Shown here: positions 44,026 through 53,219 of the stretch, in pieces
Numbering within the stretch: position 1 is the stretch's first letter
Layout: every line of letters begins with the position of its first letter
Assembly (NCBI GenBank): GCA_016933155.1
Contig: JAFGBM010000007.1
Span: 186,001 to 250,000 of the forward strand
Reading direction: 5' to 3'
Origin: Demequinaceae bacterium
GTDB lineage: Bacteria > Actinomycetota > Actinomycetes > Actinomycetales > Demequinaceae
DNA: 64,000 nt
The notes under the pieces: generated by a model
Seen by the model: the letters and a program-made list of their open reading frames with translations, nothing else
Told to the model about the DNA's origin: nothing
Databases searched by the model: none
Program-made: the position numbers and the translations under genes

Positions 44026-44808
44026 TCAGGCCCTCCGAGCCGACCACCGCCCGTTCTGGTGATCGAGTTCGATCGGGATCCCGTACGCCTGAGAGAGGCG
44101 GGGGGCGGTCAACGCCTCGGCGATCGGTCCGGACGCGACCACCCGCCCGGCGGCAATGAGGAGTGCGTGGGTGAACCCTTCGGGAATCTCCTCGACGCGG
44201 TGGGTGACCAGGATGAGGACGGGAGAGCGGGGATCGGAGGCAAGGGCCCCGAGGGCGTCGAGCAACTCCTCCCTCCCCTTGAGGTCGAGGCCGGCGGCCG
44301 GTTCATCCAACGCCAAGATCTCCGGGTTCGGCATCAGGGACCTGGCCAGGTGGACCCGTTGCCTCTCGCCCTCGCTCAGGGTCCCGTAGTCGCGGCCCAT
44401 GAGCCCGACGAGACCGAATGCTTCGAGAAGGGCCTCCGCCCGGCTCGTGTCGACCGCCTCGTACGGCTCCGCCTGCCGGGAGGTCGTCCCATAGGACGCC
44501 GTCAGCACGACGTCCCCCACCTGCGCGCCCTCGAAGACCCGGCCCGCCACGGCATCGCTCGCGAGCCCAACCCTGATCCGGGTATCCCGGATGATCCCCT
44601 CGCCGAGGGACTCCCCCAGCACCTCGATGGTGCCCGCGGTCGGGCGGGAGCGGGCGGCAAGGAGGGACAGGAGGGAGGTTTTGCCCGCGCCGTTCGGCCC
44701 GAGAACGACCCAATGCTCCCCCCGCCTGACGGTCCAGGAAACATCGGTCAGGACTTCGTTCTCCCCCAGTGTGAGCGACACCCCTCCGAATCGACAGGCC
44801 TCAGTCAT
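44026..44808 (-). CDS. ABC transporter ATP-binding protein
   Basis: 260 residues from the ATG at 44808, overlapping the glgA stop (ATGA). Walker A GPNGAGKTS (about 37-45), signature TLSEGERQRVHLARSL, Walker B ILALDEPAAGLDLKG, switch His VTHRVEEIP. No permease gene is adjacent. The order resembles stand-alone ModF/FecE-like ATPases found next to glgA in actinobacteria. Cargo and partners are unknown. Confidence 0.88.
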   Translation of the reverse strand: MTEACRFGGVSLTLGENEVLTDVSWTVRRGEHWVVLGPNGAGKTSLLSLLAARSRPTAGTIEVLGESLGEGIIRDTRIRVGLASDAVAGRVFEGAQVGDVVLTASYGTTSRQAEPYEAVDTSRAEALLEAFGLVGLMGRDYGTLSEGERQRVHLARSLMPNPEILALDEPAAGLDLKGREELLDALGALASDPRSPVLILVTHRVEEIPEGFTHALLIAAGRVVASGPIAEALTAPRLSQAYGIPIELDHQNGRWSARRA

Positions 44809-45998
44809 GCAAGTGCCGCCTCGTATACGGCGATCGTCTTGTCGCCGATGGCCGTCCAGGAGAAGTGACGTTCGACCCGTTCCCGGCCGGCTCGACCCAT
44901 GGCGGCCAGCCTTTCCTGGTCCGATAGGACGGAGGTGAGGGCCTCCGCCAGGGCCGTCACGAAGGCATCCTCGTCCCTCGGGACGCCGGATTCGTCCCTC
45001 TCGGGGTCGATCGGGACGAGCACTCCGGTCTCTCCGTCCTCGACGACTTCGGGTATTCCTCCGGTATCGGTCGCCACGACCGGCAGCCCCATGGCCATGG
45101 CCTCGAGGTTGACGATGCCCAGCGGCTCGTAGACGGACGGGCACACGAATACCGTCGAGGCTGCGAGGACTGCCTGAAGTTCCCGCTGGGGCAGCATCTG
45201 GTCGATCCAGACAACCCCCGATCGGCGCGTGCGTAGCTCCGCAAGGGCCTTCTCGACTTCGGCCGCCGTCTCCGGTGCGTCTGGGGCTCCGGCACAAACG
45301 ACCACCTGGACGTCGGCGGGCAGGCCCTCGACCGCTCGAAGGAGGTAGGGAAGCCCCTTCTGCCGGGTGACCCTCCCGACACAGACGACGATGGGAAGGC
45401 CGGGATCGATGCCAAACCCCCGGACGATGTCCTCTCCGACCAAACCCTTCTCCTCGGGTCGTTTCCAAGCCTCGACGTCGATCCCGTTGTGGACCACGTG
45501 GACAAGGGCCGGGTCGACGAATGGGTAGGTCCGGAGGATGTCGTCCCGCATCGAGGAGCTGACGGCGATGACGGCGGAGGCCTCGGCGTAGGCCGTCTTC
45601 TCGAGCCAGGAAGACACGCGATACCCACCCCCAAGCTGCGCAGCCTTCCAGGGGCGGAGGGGTTCGAGGGAGTGGGCGGTGAGGACGTGAGGCATCCCAT
45701 GCAGGAGGGAGGCCAGGTGTCCGGCGCCATTGGCGTACCAGGTGTGGGAGTGGACGAGGTCGGCACCCTCGCAGTCCCGGGCAATGGGCAGATCCTGGGC
45801 GAGGACGTCCAAGGCGGCATCGCCCGTGGAGAACCCGAGCGTATAGCCCTCGACCCCCGGCTCCTGCCGGGATCCATCGAAGCATCGGACCCTAACATCG
45901 AGCCTCTCTCGGAGCACCTTGGCCAGCTCGGCCACGTGAACCCCCGCCCCGCCGTACACGTGGGGGGGATACTCCCGGGTCAAGATGTCGATCCGCAT
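44805..45998 (-). CDS. glgA: GT4-family glycogen synthase / maltose-1-phosphate synthase
   Basis: 397 residues from the ATG at 45998. GT-B fold glycosyltransferase: EYPPHVYGGAGVHVAELA at the N-terminus, CVGRVTRQKGLPYLLRA (about 205-221) and the nucleotide-sugar E-x7-E motif in PSVYEPLGIVNLEAMAMG. It uses ADP-glucose from GlgC. Actinobacterial homologues of this GT4 type (Mycobacterium GlgM) make alpha-maltose 1-phosphate for the GlgE pathway, so GlgM is the better functional guess. Divergent from glgC with 79 bp between starts, both leaderless-type. Confidence 0.92.
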   Translation of the reverse strand: MRIDILTREYPPHVYGGAGVHVAELAKVLRERLDVRVRCFDGSRQEPGVEGYTLGFSTGDAALDVLAQDLPIARDCEGADLVHSHTWYANGAGHLASLLHGMPHVLTAHSLEPLRPWKAAQLGGGYRVSSWLEKTAYAEASAVIAVSSSMRDDILRTYPFVDPALVHVVHNGIDVEAWKRPEEKGLVGEDIVRGFGIDPGLPIVVCVGRVTRQKGLPYLLRAVEGLPADVQVVVCAGAPDAPETAAEVEKALAELRTRRSGVVWIDQMLPQRELQAVLAASTVFVCPSVYEPLGIVNLEAMAMGLPVVATDTGGIPEVVEDGETGVLVPIDPERDESGVPRDEDAFVTALAEALTSVLSDQERLAAMGRAGRERVERHFSWTAIGDKTIAVYEAALA

Positions 45999-46004
45999 GC
46001 CCCA

Positions 46005-46010
46005 ACCGTA
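46005..46010 (-). promoter_or_regulatory. -10 element (TACGGT) of glgA, leaderless type
   Basis: TACGGT on the minus strand, 6 bases (TGGGGC), then ATG at 45998. Confidence 0.55.
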
Positions 46011-46065
46011 TCGTGAGGGATTCCGAGTGAAACCACGCAATCTCCCCTAAACGCCTCCACGCCCG

Positions 46066-46071
46066 TAGACT
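46066..46071 (+). promoter_or_regulatory. -10 element (TAGACT) of glgC, leaderless type
   Basis: TAGACT, 6 bases (GGCGAG), then ATG at 46078. With the glgA -10 it makes a compact divergent control region of about 79 bp. Confidence 0.6.
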
Positions 46072-46077
46072 GGCGAG

Positions 46078-47319
46078 ATGCCCGGCCCCACCGTTCTCGC
46101 GATCGTCCTCGCCGGAGGCGAAGGCAAGCGGCTGATGCCGCTCACGGCGTCCCAATGCAAGCCAGCCGTCCCGTTTGGGGGAACCTTCCGTCTTGTGGAT
46201 TTTGCGCTGTCCAACCTGGCGAACTCCAACTATCTCCGCATGGTCGTGCTCACTCAATACAAGTCCCACTCCCTCGACCGGCACATCGCCCACACCTGGT
46301 ACATGTCTCCCCTCCTGGGCAACTACGTCGCCCCCGTTCCCGCCCAGCAGTCGCGGGGCAAGCACTGGTACCTCGGCAGCGCGGACGCCATCTTCCAGTG
46401 CGAGAACATCATTTTGGAAGAGCGGCCGGACTTCGTGATCATCGTCGGGGCCGACCACGTCTACAGGATGAACTTCGCCCAGATGATCGAGTCCCACGTC
46501 GCATCCGATGCCGAGTTCACCGTCGCTGGCATCCGACAGCCCCGCTCGGACGCCCCCCGCTTTGGCATTATCGATGTCGACCCCACCTATCCGAGCCTCG
46601 TGAGGGCCTTCCTGGAGAAACCCGAGGACGCGGAAGGCCTTCCGGACAGTCCCAATGAAGTCCTGGCGTCGATGGGGAACTACGTCGCGACGACGAGCGC
46701 CTTCCTCGAGGTCCTCAACATCGACGCGAACGACCCGACGAGCGCCCACGACATGGGGGGGAACATCGTTCCTCGTTTCGTCGAGCGGGGAACCTGCGGC
46801 TTCTACGACTTCAAGGAGAACCGAGTCCCCGGCTCGACGGATCGCGACCGGGACTACTGGCGCGATGTCGGAACCCTCGACGCCTACTTCGAGGCCCACA
46901 TGGACCTCATCGCGGTCCAGCCGGTCTTCAACCTCTACAACTACAGGTGGCCCATCCACCAGGGGTTCATCCGGGAACCCCCGGCGAAGTTCGTCCATTC
47001 AGAGAAGGGCCGCGTGGGATACGCCGCCGACTCGATCGTCTCCCCCGGGGTGATCGTCTCCGGGGCGGCTGTCACGAATTCGATCCTCTCCCCCGCTGTG
47101 CGTCTGCACTCATGGGCCTCGGTGTCCGATTCGGTGCTCATGCACCGGACGAGGGTCCACCGGCACGCCCAGGTGCATCGCGCCATCCTCGACGAGCGCG
47201 TGATCGTCAAGGAAGGCGCCACCATCGGGATCGATCATCAGAAGGACCTCGATCGGGGCTTCCTGGTCACGGATGGGGGCGTCACGGTCGTGGGGCGGGA
47301 CACCGTGGTCGAGGCATGA
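46078..47319 (+). CDS. glgC: glucose-1-phosphate adenylyltransferase
   Basis: Makes ADP-glucose from ATP and glucose 1-phosphate, the donor for GlgA/GlgM. 413 residues. The nucleotidyl-transfer motif LAGGEGKRLMPLT is at about 11-23; GSADAIFQ, VGADHVYRMNF and the glucose-1-phosphate Lys region FLEKPED are conserved; DFKENRVPGSTDRDRDYWRDVGT precedes the C-terminal left-handed beta-helix that holds allosteric sites. Confidence 0.97.
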   Translation: MPGPTVLAIVLAGGEGKRLMPLTASQCKPAVPFGGTFRLVDFALSNLANSNYLRMVVLTQYKSHSLDRHIAHTWYMSPLLGNYVAPVPAQQSRGKHWYLGSADAIFQCENIILEERPDFVIIVGADHVYRMNFAQMIESHVASDAEFTVAGIRQPRSDAPRFGIIDVDPTYPSLVRAFLEKPEDAEGLPDSPNEVLASMGNYVATTSAFLEVLNIDANDPTSAHDMGGNIVPRFVERGTCGFYDFKENRVPGSTDRDRDYWRDVGTLDAYFEAHMDLIAVQPVFNLYNYRWPIHQGFIREPPAKFVHSEKGRVGYAADSIVSPGVIVSGAAVTNSILSPAVRLHSWASVSDSVLMHRTRVHRHAQVHRAILDERVIVKEGATIGIDHQKDLDRGFLVTDGGVTVVGRDTVVEA

Positions 47320-47338
47320 CCCCACACCTGTACTCCCA

Positions 47339-48316
47339 CTAGCCGGTTGACTGCTGGCGGGCCTCGGCTCGCCGGGCGGCGACGCGGGCGAGCAGGGCGA
47401 AGGCCTGCGCTTCGGCCGAGGTTCCCTGACGGTCGAATCGAGGGGCGCCGCACACATCGCCGACAAGGCCGTCCTCCCCGACTTTCGCCAAGGACGCCTC
47501 CATCCATCGCCTCGCCGGACTGACCCAGTCACTGTCAAGCCAGCCGTCTGCGACCCCGGTGAAGGCCGCGTACGCGAACATCAACCCCGCCGTCCCATCT
47601 CTGAAGGCCGAGGCATCGTCGAGGACATTGGAAAAACGTCCGTCCTCCCGCTCGTGGGGGGCGACGGCCTCAAGAAGCGCCCGGGCATCCTCCCTCCAGC
47701 CCATCCTGACGTCGGCATCCAGCCATCCGGCCCCGATTCGGAGAGCCCGGGCGAGTCCCGCCGCGACCCAGCCGTTGCCGGATGCCCAGGCGTCCTGCCT
47801 CACCCACGCAGAAGCCCCATCATCGTAGATGTGCCCCCACAGGCCGGAGTCCCCGATCCAGAGCCGATCCTTGTGCAGCCTGTACTGGGTCTCCGCCGAC
47901 TCGGCCCGGCCGATGGCGACAAGAAATGGGACGACCATGTAAACGGTGTCCACCCACACCTCCGGGCGTCCCTCCATGTGGAAGAGGATCCCAGATTCCC
48001 CTCGGGGACAGACCTGGGCGAGCCACATCGCCTGCCGGTCGAGGGCGACGGACGCCGCCGGGTCGCCGCCCCTCGCGACGAGGGCCACGGCCTCGCCGCA
48101 GGCCGCGCCGTTCACGAGCCCCGCGTCCCCCGTCGCAGCGAGCCTTCCCTCCGCATCCTGACGGACGATCGCATCGTGGGCGAGCAATCGGGCCAGGTCG
48201 ATCCGATGGGAATCGATCGCAGCATGCGACGCGACCCCCTGTTCCCAAGGGTGCCGCTGCATCGCCAGTAGGGCGTGCCAGAGCCGGTCGTCGAGTCCGT
48301 CGGTCGGATCACTCAC
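47339..48316 (-). CDS. GH88/GH105-like glycoside hydrolase
   Basis: 325 residues from the GTG at 48316, which overlaps the sixA stop by eight bases. An (alpha/alpha)6 barrel is indicated by repeated helical segments. WVDTVYMVVPFLVAIG carries the catalytic-type Asp of the YteR/YesR family and DAWASGNGWVAAGLARAL matches the W-GNGW motif. Known members remove unsaturated uronic acids from pectin (rhamnogalacturonan) fragments. No signal peptide, so it acts on imported oligosaccharides. Conservation of the other substrate residues cannot be judged here. Confidence 0.75.
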   Translation of the reverse strand: MSDPTDGLDDRLWHALLAMQRHPWEQGVASHAAIDSHRIDLARLLAHDAIVRQDAEGRLAATGDAGLVNGAACGEAVALVARGGDPAASVALDRQAMWLAQVCPRGESGILFHMEGRPEVWVDTVYMVVPFLVAIGRAESAETQYRLHKDRLWIGDSGLWGHIYDDGASAWVRQDAWASGNGWVAAGLARALRIGAGWLDADVRMGWREDARALLEAVAPHEREDGRFSNVLDDASAFRDGTAGLMFAYAAFTGVADGWLDSDWVSPARRWMEASLAKVGEDGLVGDVCGAPRFDRQGTSAEAQAFALLARVAARRAEARQQSTG

Positions 48317-48818
48317 CGTTGCGCCCCACCACCGCTCGCAGCCGAGCGGCATCGAGTCCGAGGTCCTCCCACTCGCCGTCATACTCGAGGAGGGCGGCCG
48401 AACCCGTCCTAAGCCCCTGGGCCACCCGTTGGACGGCCTCCTTGTTCGAGCCCTTCCCCGCAAGGTACGCCGCCACCGATGAGATCGTCGGCTCGTGCCC
48501 CACGACCATCACCTTCGAGGCGCCCAGGGGCGTTGCCCGCAGGGCCGCGATCATCGTCGGAACCGTCGTGTTGTACATCTCCCGCCCCCGGTGGACCTCC
48601 GACACCTCCCAGCCCCTCGATGCGATCACCCAGGTTTCGACCGTTCTCGCCGCGTCGGACACGTAGGCGACCTCCGGCTCGAACCCGATGGCGGAAAGGG
48701 ACTTCCCAAGGACGTCGGCATCCTCCCGACCCTTGACGGTCAGGGCCCGGGCATGATCCGGTCGCCTAGGGGAGGGCTCTTCCGCCTTGGCGTGCCTGGC
48801 GAGGACGATGACTCGCAT
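48309..48818 (-). CDS. sixA: phosphohistidine phosphatase SixA-like
   Basis: 169 residues of the histidine-phosphatase superfamily. The nucleophile is in LARHAKAEEPSP (RHG-type motif, His9); the second His lies in VMVVGHEPTISSV. In E. coli SixA removes phosphate from phosphohistidines; actinobacterial homologues are often annotated only as histidine phosphatase. It lies five bases after fabI and overlaps the GH88/105-like gene. Confidence 0.88.
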   Translation of the reverse strand: MRVIVLARHAKAEEPSPRRPDHARALTVKGREDADVLGKSLSAIGFEPEVAYVSDAARTVETWVIASRGWEVSEVHRGREMYNTTVPTMIAALRATPLGASKVMVVGHEPTISSVAAYLAGKGSNKEAVQRVAQGLRTGSAALLEYDGEWEDLGLDAARLRAVVGRNGE

Positions 48819-48823
48819 CTCGC

Positions 48824-49591
48824 CTACTGCCCCATGGCGTGGACTCCGCCGTCGACATGGATGACCTCACCGGTCGTGGCCGGGAACCAGTCGCTCAGCA
48901 ACGCGGTCACGGCGCGGGCCGTGGGCTCGGGATCGTCCGAATCCCAGCCCAGGGGCGCCCGCTCATCCCACTTGCCTTCCATCTCTTCGAAGCCGGGGAT
49001 GTGCTTGGCGGCGGTCGTCTTGATGGGCCCGGCCGCAATGAGATTGCACCGGATCTTCTTCGGACCGAGGTCCCTGGCGAGGTAGCGCGAGGTGGCTTCA
49101 AAGGCGGCCTTGGCAACACCCATCCAGTCGTAGACGGGCCAGGCGAACCTGGCATCGAAGGTCAGCCCGACGACCGATCCGCCCTCGTTCATGAGGGGCA
49201 GAAGGGCGACCGTCAGGGCCTTGAGGGAATAGGCCGATGTGTGGATCGCGACGGCGACATCCGGCCACTCCCCCGCGAGGAAATTCCCTCCCATGACGGA
49301 TTGGGGGGCGAAGCCGATGGAATGAACCACCCCATGGATGGTCGGGACGTGCTCCTTGACCCGCTCGGCGAGGCTGGCGAGCTGCTCGGGGTTCGTGACA
49401 TCGAGTTCGAGGACGGCCGCCTCGATCGGGAGGCGCCTCCCGATGCTCTCGGTAACCTCGAGGGTTCGACCCATGCCCGTGAGCACGACCGTTGCACCTT
49501 CCTGCTGACACAGCCGGGCCACTCCGAACGCGAGCGAGCCCTCCGTCAGGACCCCTGTCACGAGGATGTTCTTTCCCTCCAACATGCCCAT
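48824..49591 (-). CDS. fabI: enoyl-ACP reductase, InhA/FabI type
   Basis: NADH-dependent last step of the fatty-acid elongation cycle. 255 residues from the ATG at 49591; the upstream extension is out of family. LVTGVLTEGSLAFGVA (8-23) is the atypical glycine motif of FabI/InhA; VHSIGFAPQ matches the InhA Ser94/Gly/Phe region; YDWMGVAKAA gives the catalytic Tyr-x6-Lys. Directly after fabG, as in the mycobacterial mabA-inhA pair. Confidence 0.94.
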   Translation of the reverse strand: MGMLEGKNILVTGVLTEGSLAFGVARLCQQEGATVVLTGMGRTLEVTESIGRRLPIEAAVLELDVTNPEQLASLAERVKEHVPTIHGVVHSIGFAPQSVMGGNFLAGEWPDVAVAIHTSAYSLKALTVALLPLMNEGGSVVGLTFDARFAWPVYDWMGVAKAAFEATSRYLARDLGPKKIRCNLIAAGPIKTTAAKHIPGFEEMEGKWDERAPLGWDSDDPEPTARAVTALLSDWFPATTGEVIHVDGGVHAMGQ

Positions 49592-49619
49592 GCGTTCTCT
49601 CCGCTCCTCGTGCAAACGC

Positions 49620-50324
49620 CTAGTGCCCCAGCCCAAGCCCGCCGTCGACCGGAATGACGGCCCCTGAAATGTACCTCGCATCGTCGGAAGCCAGGAAGAA
49701 AGCCGCCCCCGCGACCTCGTCGGCCTCGCCGAACCGCTGGGCAGGAATCGAATCCCTGTAACGTTGCTGGACGTCTTCTGGCAGAGCCTGTGTCATGGCG
49801 GTGTCGATGAACCCGGGCGCGATGACGTTCGCGGTGATCCCCCGCCCCCCCAGTTCGCGGGTGATGGATCGGGCCATGCCGACCAGGGCCGCCTTGGACG
49901 AGGAGTAGTTGATCTGCCCCGGGTTGCCCATGAGGCCCACGACCGAGCCGATGAGGATGATGCAGCCGGCCTTCTGTCGGATCATCGTCTTCGCCACCCG
50001 CCGGACGCACCTGAAGGCCCCGACGAGGTTGATATCGATGACCGCCTCGAAATCCTCGTCCGTCATCCTCATAAGAAGGCCGTCTCGGGTGATGCCCGCG
50101 TTGGCGACCAGGATCTCGATCGGGCCGTGCCTCTCCTCGAAGACGCCGAAGGCCCCATCGACCTGGGCGGCGTCCCGGACATCCCCCTCGATCCCATCGA
50201 TTCCGTCGGGCGGGGGGTCTCCGATGTACAGGGTGCTGACGGTGTCCCCCGCCGCAACGAATCGTTGGGCGATGGCGAGTCCGATGCCCCTGTTCGCCCC
50301 GGTGATGTGGATGTGTCGTGCCAT
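49620..50324 (-). CDS. fabG: 3-oxoacyl-ACP reductase FabG (MabA-like)
   Basis: 234-residue short-chain dehydrogenase that reduces beta-ketoacyl-ACP with NADPH. TGANRGIGLAIAQ is the cofactor motif (8-20); NAGI follows strand 4; catalytic Ser in ILIGSVVGLMG and Tyr-x3-Lys in INYSSSKAAL. C-terminal YISGAVIPVDGG is typical of FabG. First gene of fabG-fabI-sixA-GH, with a leaderless-type promoter (TACCGT at 50332-50337). Confidence 0.93.
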   Translation of the reverse strand: MARHIHITGANRGIGLAIAQRFVAAGDTVSTLYIGDPPPDGIDGIEGDVRDAAQVDGAFGVFEERHGPIEILVANAGITRDGLLMRMTDEDFEAVIDINLVGAFRCVRRVAKTMIRQKAGCIILIGSVVGLMGNPGQINYSSSKAALVGMARSITRELGGRGITANVIAPGFIDTAMTQALPEDVQQRYRDSIPAQRFGEADEVAGAAFFLASDDARYISGAVIPVDGGLGLGH

Positions 50325-50331
50325 GGCTATG

Positions 50332-50337
50332 ACGGTA
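50332..50337 (-). promoter_or_regulatory. -10 element (TACCGT) of fabG, leaderless type
   Basis: TACCGT on the minus strand, 7 bases (CATAGCC), then ATG at 50324. This fixes the fabG start 29 codons inside the longest open frame. Confidence 0.5.
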
Positions 50338-50481
50338 CCCGAAGCGACGCGGCTGATGCACCCGCCTCCCATGGGCGGGACGCTCGAGGACCGTCGCCAT
50401 CTTGCGTCCATTCGATCGGATTGTTGGTAGGGTGTGGCTAGTCATTCGTGAGGAGGCGCTTCGGCGCGGAAGGAAGTGCGC

Positions 50482-51489
50482 ATGATGACCAACGACATGA
50501 CGCCCCCCGGCGGTCCCATGGACGCGCCCATGCGAGTTTCCCGAGGCCTCAGGTCGGCCGGGATCGGGGCCCTGAGCCTGGCGATCGGCCTGGTGCTGAC
50601 CGGGTGCGGCCAGCCCGATGGAACCTACATCGAGGGCTACTGGGACAACGGGGACCCGTTCTACGCCCCGTCGAAGACTGTTCTCTTCGACGACAATGGT
50701 GATCCGACGTGCGCCTACCCCGTGAAGTACCTCCAATTCGAGAGCCGCTCCGGTCCGACCAATCTCGCCCGGGGAGTGTCCTTCGAGATCATGAACCTCG
50801 AGCTCGACCCGGATGGATACCTCAATCCGGCGGATTATCCCGACGAGGCGTCGCAGGCCAAGGAGCGCCTCCGCCGCGAACGGGCCTTGAATAGCCTGGA
50901 TGTCCTGTGGCAGTACACCCACCCGCAGTTCGACGCCGCCTATGGAATCGAATCCCCTGCCGACCTCGCGCCCATCAAGGCAGAGCTCCAGACGCATCTG
51001 TACGGGCTGGGGAAGAATGCCCCCTTCGTCGACTACCTGAAGCTCGTCGAGCAGTATTTCGTCTCCGATCGGGGCACCTTCATCGTCGTCCGCCTGGACA
51101 ACCCCAAGGGGTATCTGGAGGACAACAACATCCCCCTCAAGTTCGAAGGCCTGCTCTACGAGTACTACTCGGCCGATGACGGCGAGGAGGAGTTCCTCCT
51201 GGTGAAGGAGAAGGAAACCGGCGACACCGCGCTCTGGCAAGGGGATCAGGAGTCCGAACTCACCGACGCCATCTGGTTTGCCCGGGTCGAGGTCAGGACC
51301 GGGCTTCCCACCCCCAACGGGCTCCCCCCGGTCATGGCGGAGTTCACCTTCCAGAGCGACGGATGCGCCGACGAGGGCGGACGGGCTTACCAGCGCTACT
51401 ACCTTCGGTCGTACGAGATCATCGAACCGGTGATCGAAGACGACGACGAGGAGCCCGCTCCCGAGCCGAGCCCCAGTCCGAGCGTCTGA
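50482..51489 (+). CDS. predicted lipoprotein, unknown function
   Basis: 335 residues from the ATG at 50482 (GGAAGG eight bases upstream); a GTG two codons earlier is too close to the Shine-Dalgarno. N-terminal signal with lipobox VLTGC (Cys42), preceded by an unusually long n-region; an internal ATG (residue 17) would give a standard signal. The mature part has no motif I recognise; it is rich in Asp/Glu/Tyr and ends in an acidic stretch plus a Pro/Ser tail (EPAPEPSPSPSV). Stands alone between divergent fabG and convergent ABC-F. Confidence 0.75.
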   Translation: MMTNDMTPPGGPMDAPMRVSRGLRSAGIGALSLAIGLVLTGCGQPDGTYIEGYWDNGDPFYAPSKTVLFDDNGDPTCAYPVKYLQFESRSGPTNLARGVSFEIMNLELDPDGYLNPADYPDEASQAKERLRRERALNSLDVLWQYTHPQFDAAYGIESPADLAPIKAELQTHLYGLGKNAPFVDYLKLVEQYFVSDRGTFIVVRLDNPKGYLEDNNIPLKFEGLLYEYYSADDGEEEFLLVKEKETGDTALWQGDQESELTDAIWFARVEVRTGLPTPNGLPPVMAEFTFQSDGCADEGGRAYQRYYLRSYEIIEPVIEDDDEEPAPEPSPSPSV

Positions 51490-51494
51490 TCCGG

Positions 51495-53093
51495 TCAGGT
51501 CAGGGCGACGAGGTCGCGGTACTGCTCCGACCATAGGTCTTCGACCCCGTCTGGTAGGAGGAGGACGCGCTCAGGATTGAGGGCGTCGACCGCCCCTTCG
51601 TCGTGGGTGACCATCACGACCGCCCCCTCGTAGGTGTGGAGCGCCCCGAGGATCTCCTCCCGGCTGGCAGGGTCGAGGTTGTTGGTGGGCTCGTCCAAGA
51701 GGAGCACGTTCGCCCCGGATACCACGAGGGTCGCGAGAGCGAGACGGGTCTTCTCCCCCCCCGAGAGCACGTGCACGCGCTTCTCGGTGTCGTCCCCCGA
51801 GAAGAGGAAGGAGCCCAGGACTCCCCGAATCTCCGCATCATTTAGCTCGGGGGCCGCGTGGCGCATGGCATCGAGCACGGACGCCTCGGGATCCAGCGTC
51901 TCGTGCTCCTGGGCGTAGTAGCCGAGGCGAAGCCCATGGCCGGGCTCGACCTCCCCCGTGTCCGGCGCCTCCACCCCGGAGACGACCTTGAGGAGGGTGG
52001 TCTTCCCCGCACCGTTCAGACCCAGCACCACGACGCGTGATCCCCGGTCGATGGTCAGGTCGATGTCCGTGAAGACCTCGACGGAGCCATAGGACTTGCT
52101 TAGGCGCGACGCCCGAAGGGGGGCCTTGCCACAGGGGGCCGGGGTGGGGAAACGCAGGGCGGCGACGCGATCGGCCTTCCTCACGGCCTCGAGCCCATCG
52201 GTGAGCCTCTCCGCCCGCCGAAGCATGACCTGGGCCGCGACCGCCTTCGTCGCCTTGGCCCGCATCCGGTTCGCCTGGGCGGTGAGGGCCTCGGCCTTCC
52301 GCTCCGCGTTGTCCCGTTCACGCCGCCGCCTCCGTTCGTCCTCCTCCCTCTGGCGGAGGTACGCGTCCCACCCCAGGCTGTACTGATCGAGTTCGGTGCG
52401 GTTGGCGTCGAGGTGGAAGACCTTGTTGACGGAGGCCCGGAGGAGGCTGGCGTCGTGGGAGATGACGATGAATCCGCCGGTGAAGGTGCGGAGGAACTCC
52501 CGGAGCCAGGCGATCGAGTCGGTGTCGAGGTGGTTGGTCGGCTCATCGAGGAGGAGGGTCTCCGACCCGCCGAAGAGGACGCGGGCGAGTTCGACCCGTC
52601 GGCGCTGCCCCCCGGACAGGGTGCCGATGGGCTGACGGAGTCTGGATTCCGTCAGGCCGAGGTTGGCCGCGATGCGGGCCGCCTCGCTCTCGGCGGCGTA
52701 TCCGCCCGCGGACCTGAATCTCTCTTCAATGGCTGGATACTTCTCGAGCGCTCGATCCCTGACCTTCTCGTCCGGTGAGGCCATTGCCTCTTCCGCTTCC
52801 CTCATCTTCCTGGCGTGGGTGTCGAGGCCCCTCGCCTCGAGTATCCGATCGAGGGCGCATACCCCGAGATCCCCGGTCCGTGGGTCCTGAGGGAGGTATC
52901 CGACCCCTCCCTTGCTCGTCACGGATCCCGCGGTCGGTTGAGCCTCCCCTGCAAGGATTCGGGTGAGGGTCGTCTTTCCGGACCCGTTCCGTCCGACGAG
53001 TCCGATCCGATCCCCCTTCGCCACGTGGAGGCTGGTCGGCCGGAGAAGGGTGCGGGGGCCGATCCTGACCTCGAGGCCGGTTGCGGTGATCAC
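51495..53093 (-). CDS. ABC-F family ATPase (ribosome-associated)
   Basis: 532 residues from the GTG at 53093, with GGAG upstream; a TTG four codons earlier is less likely. Two ABC domains: Walker A GRNGSGKTT (about 34-42) with TLSGGQRRRVELARVL and LLLDEPTNHLD; second Walker A GLNGAGKTT with VLSGGEKTRLALATL and LLLDEPTNNLD. The Arg/Lys/Glu-rich linker (about 240-300) is the P-site tRNA-interaction motif of ABC-F proteins. No membrane segments, so it is a translation factor. Ettlike rather than a proven resistance gene. Confidence 0.92.
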   Translation of the reverse strand: MITATGLEVRIGPRTLLRPTSLHVAKGDRIGLVGRNGSGKTTLTRILAGEAQPTAGSVTSKGGVGYLPQDPRTGDLGVCALDRILEARGLDTHARKMREAEEAMASPDEKVRDRALEKYPAIEERFRSAGGYAAESEAARIAANLGLTESRLRQPIGTLSGGQRRRVELARVLFGGSETLLLDEPTNHLDTDSIAWLREFLRTFTGGFIVISHDASLLRASVNKVFHLDANRTELDQYSLGWDAYLRQREEDERRRRRERDNAERKAEALTAQANRMRAKATKAVAAQVMLRRAERLTDGLEAVRKADRVAALRFPTPAPCGKAPLRASRLSKSYGSVEVFTDIDLTIDRGSRVVVLGLNGAGKTTLLKVVSGVEAPDTGEVEPGHGLRLGYYAQEHETLDPEASVLDAMRHAAPELNDAEIRGVLGSFLFSGDDTEKRVHVLSGGEKTRLALATLVVSGANVLLLDEPTNNLDPASREEILGALHTYEGAVVMVTHDEGAVDALNPERVLLLPDGVEDLWSEQYRDLVALT

Positions 53094-53219
53094 GCAATTC
53101 TCCAATTTCGTCGGGCGTGCTTGGCTGATGCGGACAACAAACGGAGGGGAAAGGCGGGAGCGCCGCCGCGGACCATTCTAGGGCGGGTATCGTCGACTGA
53201 GACCAATGGAAGGACGACC

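Noticed and set aside
44809-45885. Longer N-terminus for the ABC ATPase at 44.0 kb
   Set aside because: The upstream part is a shadow of glgA. The ATGA overlap at 44805-44808 gives a normal 260-residue ATPase.
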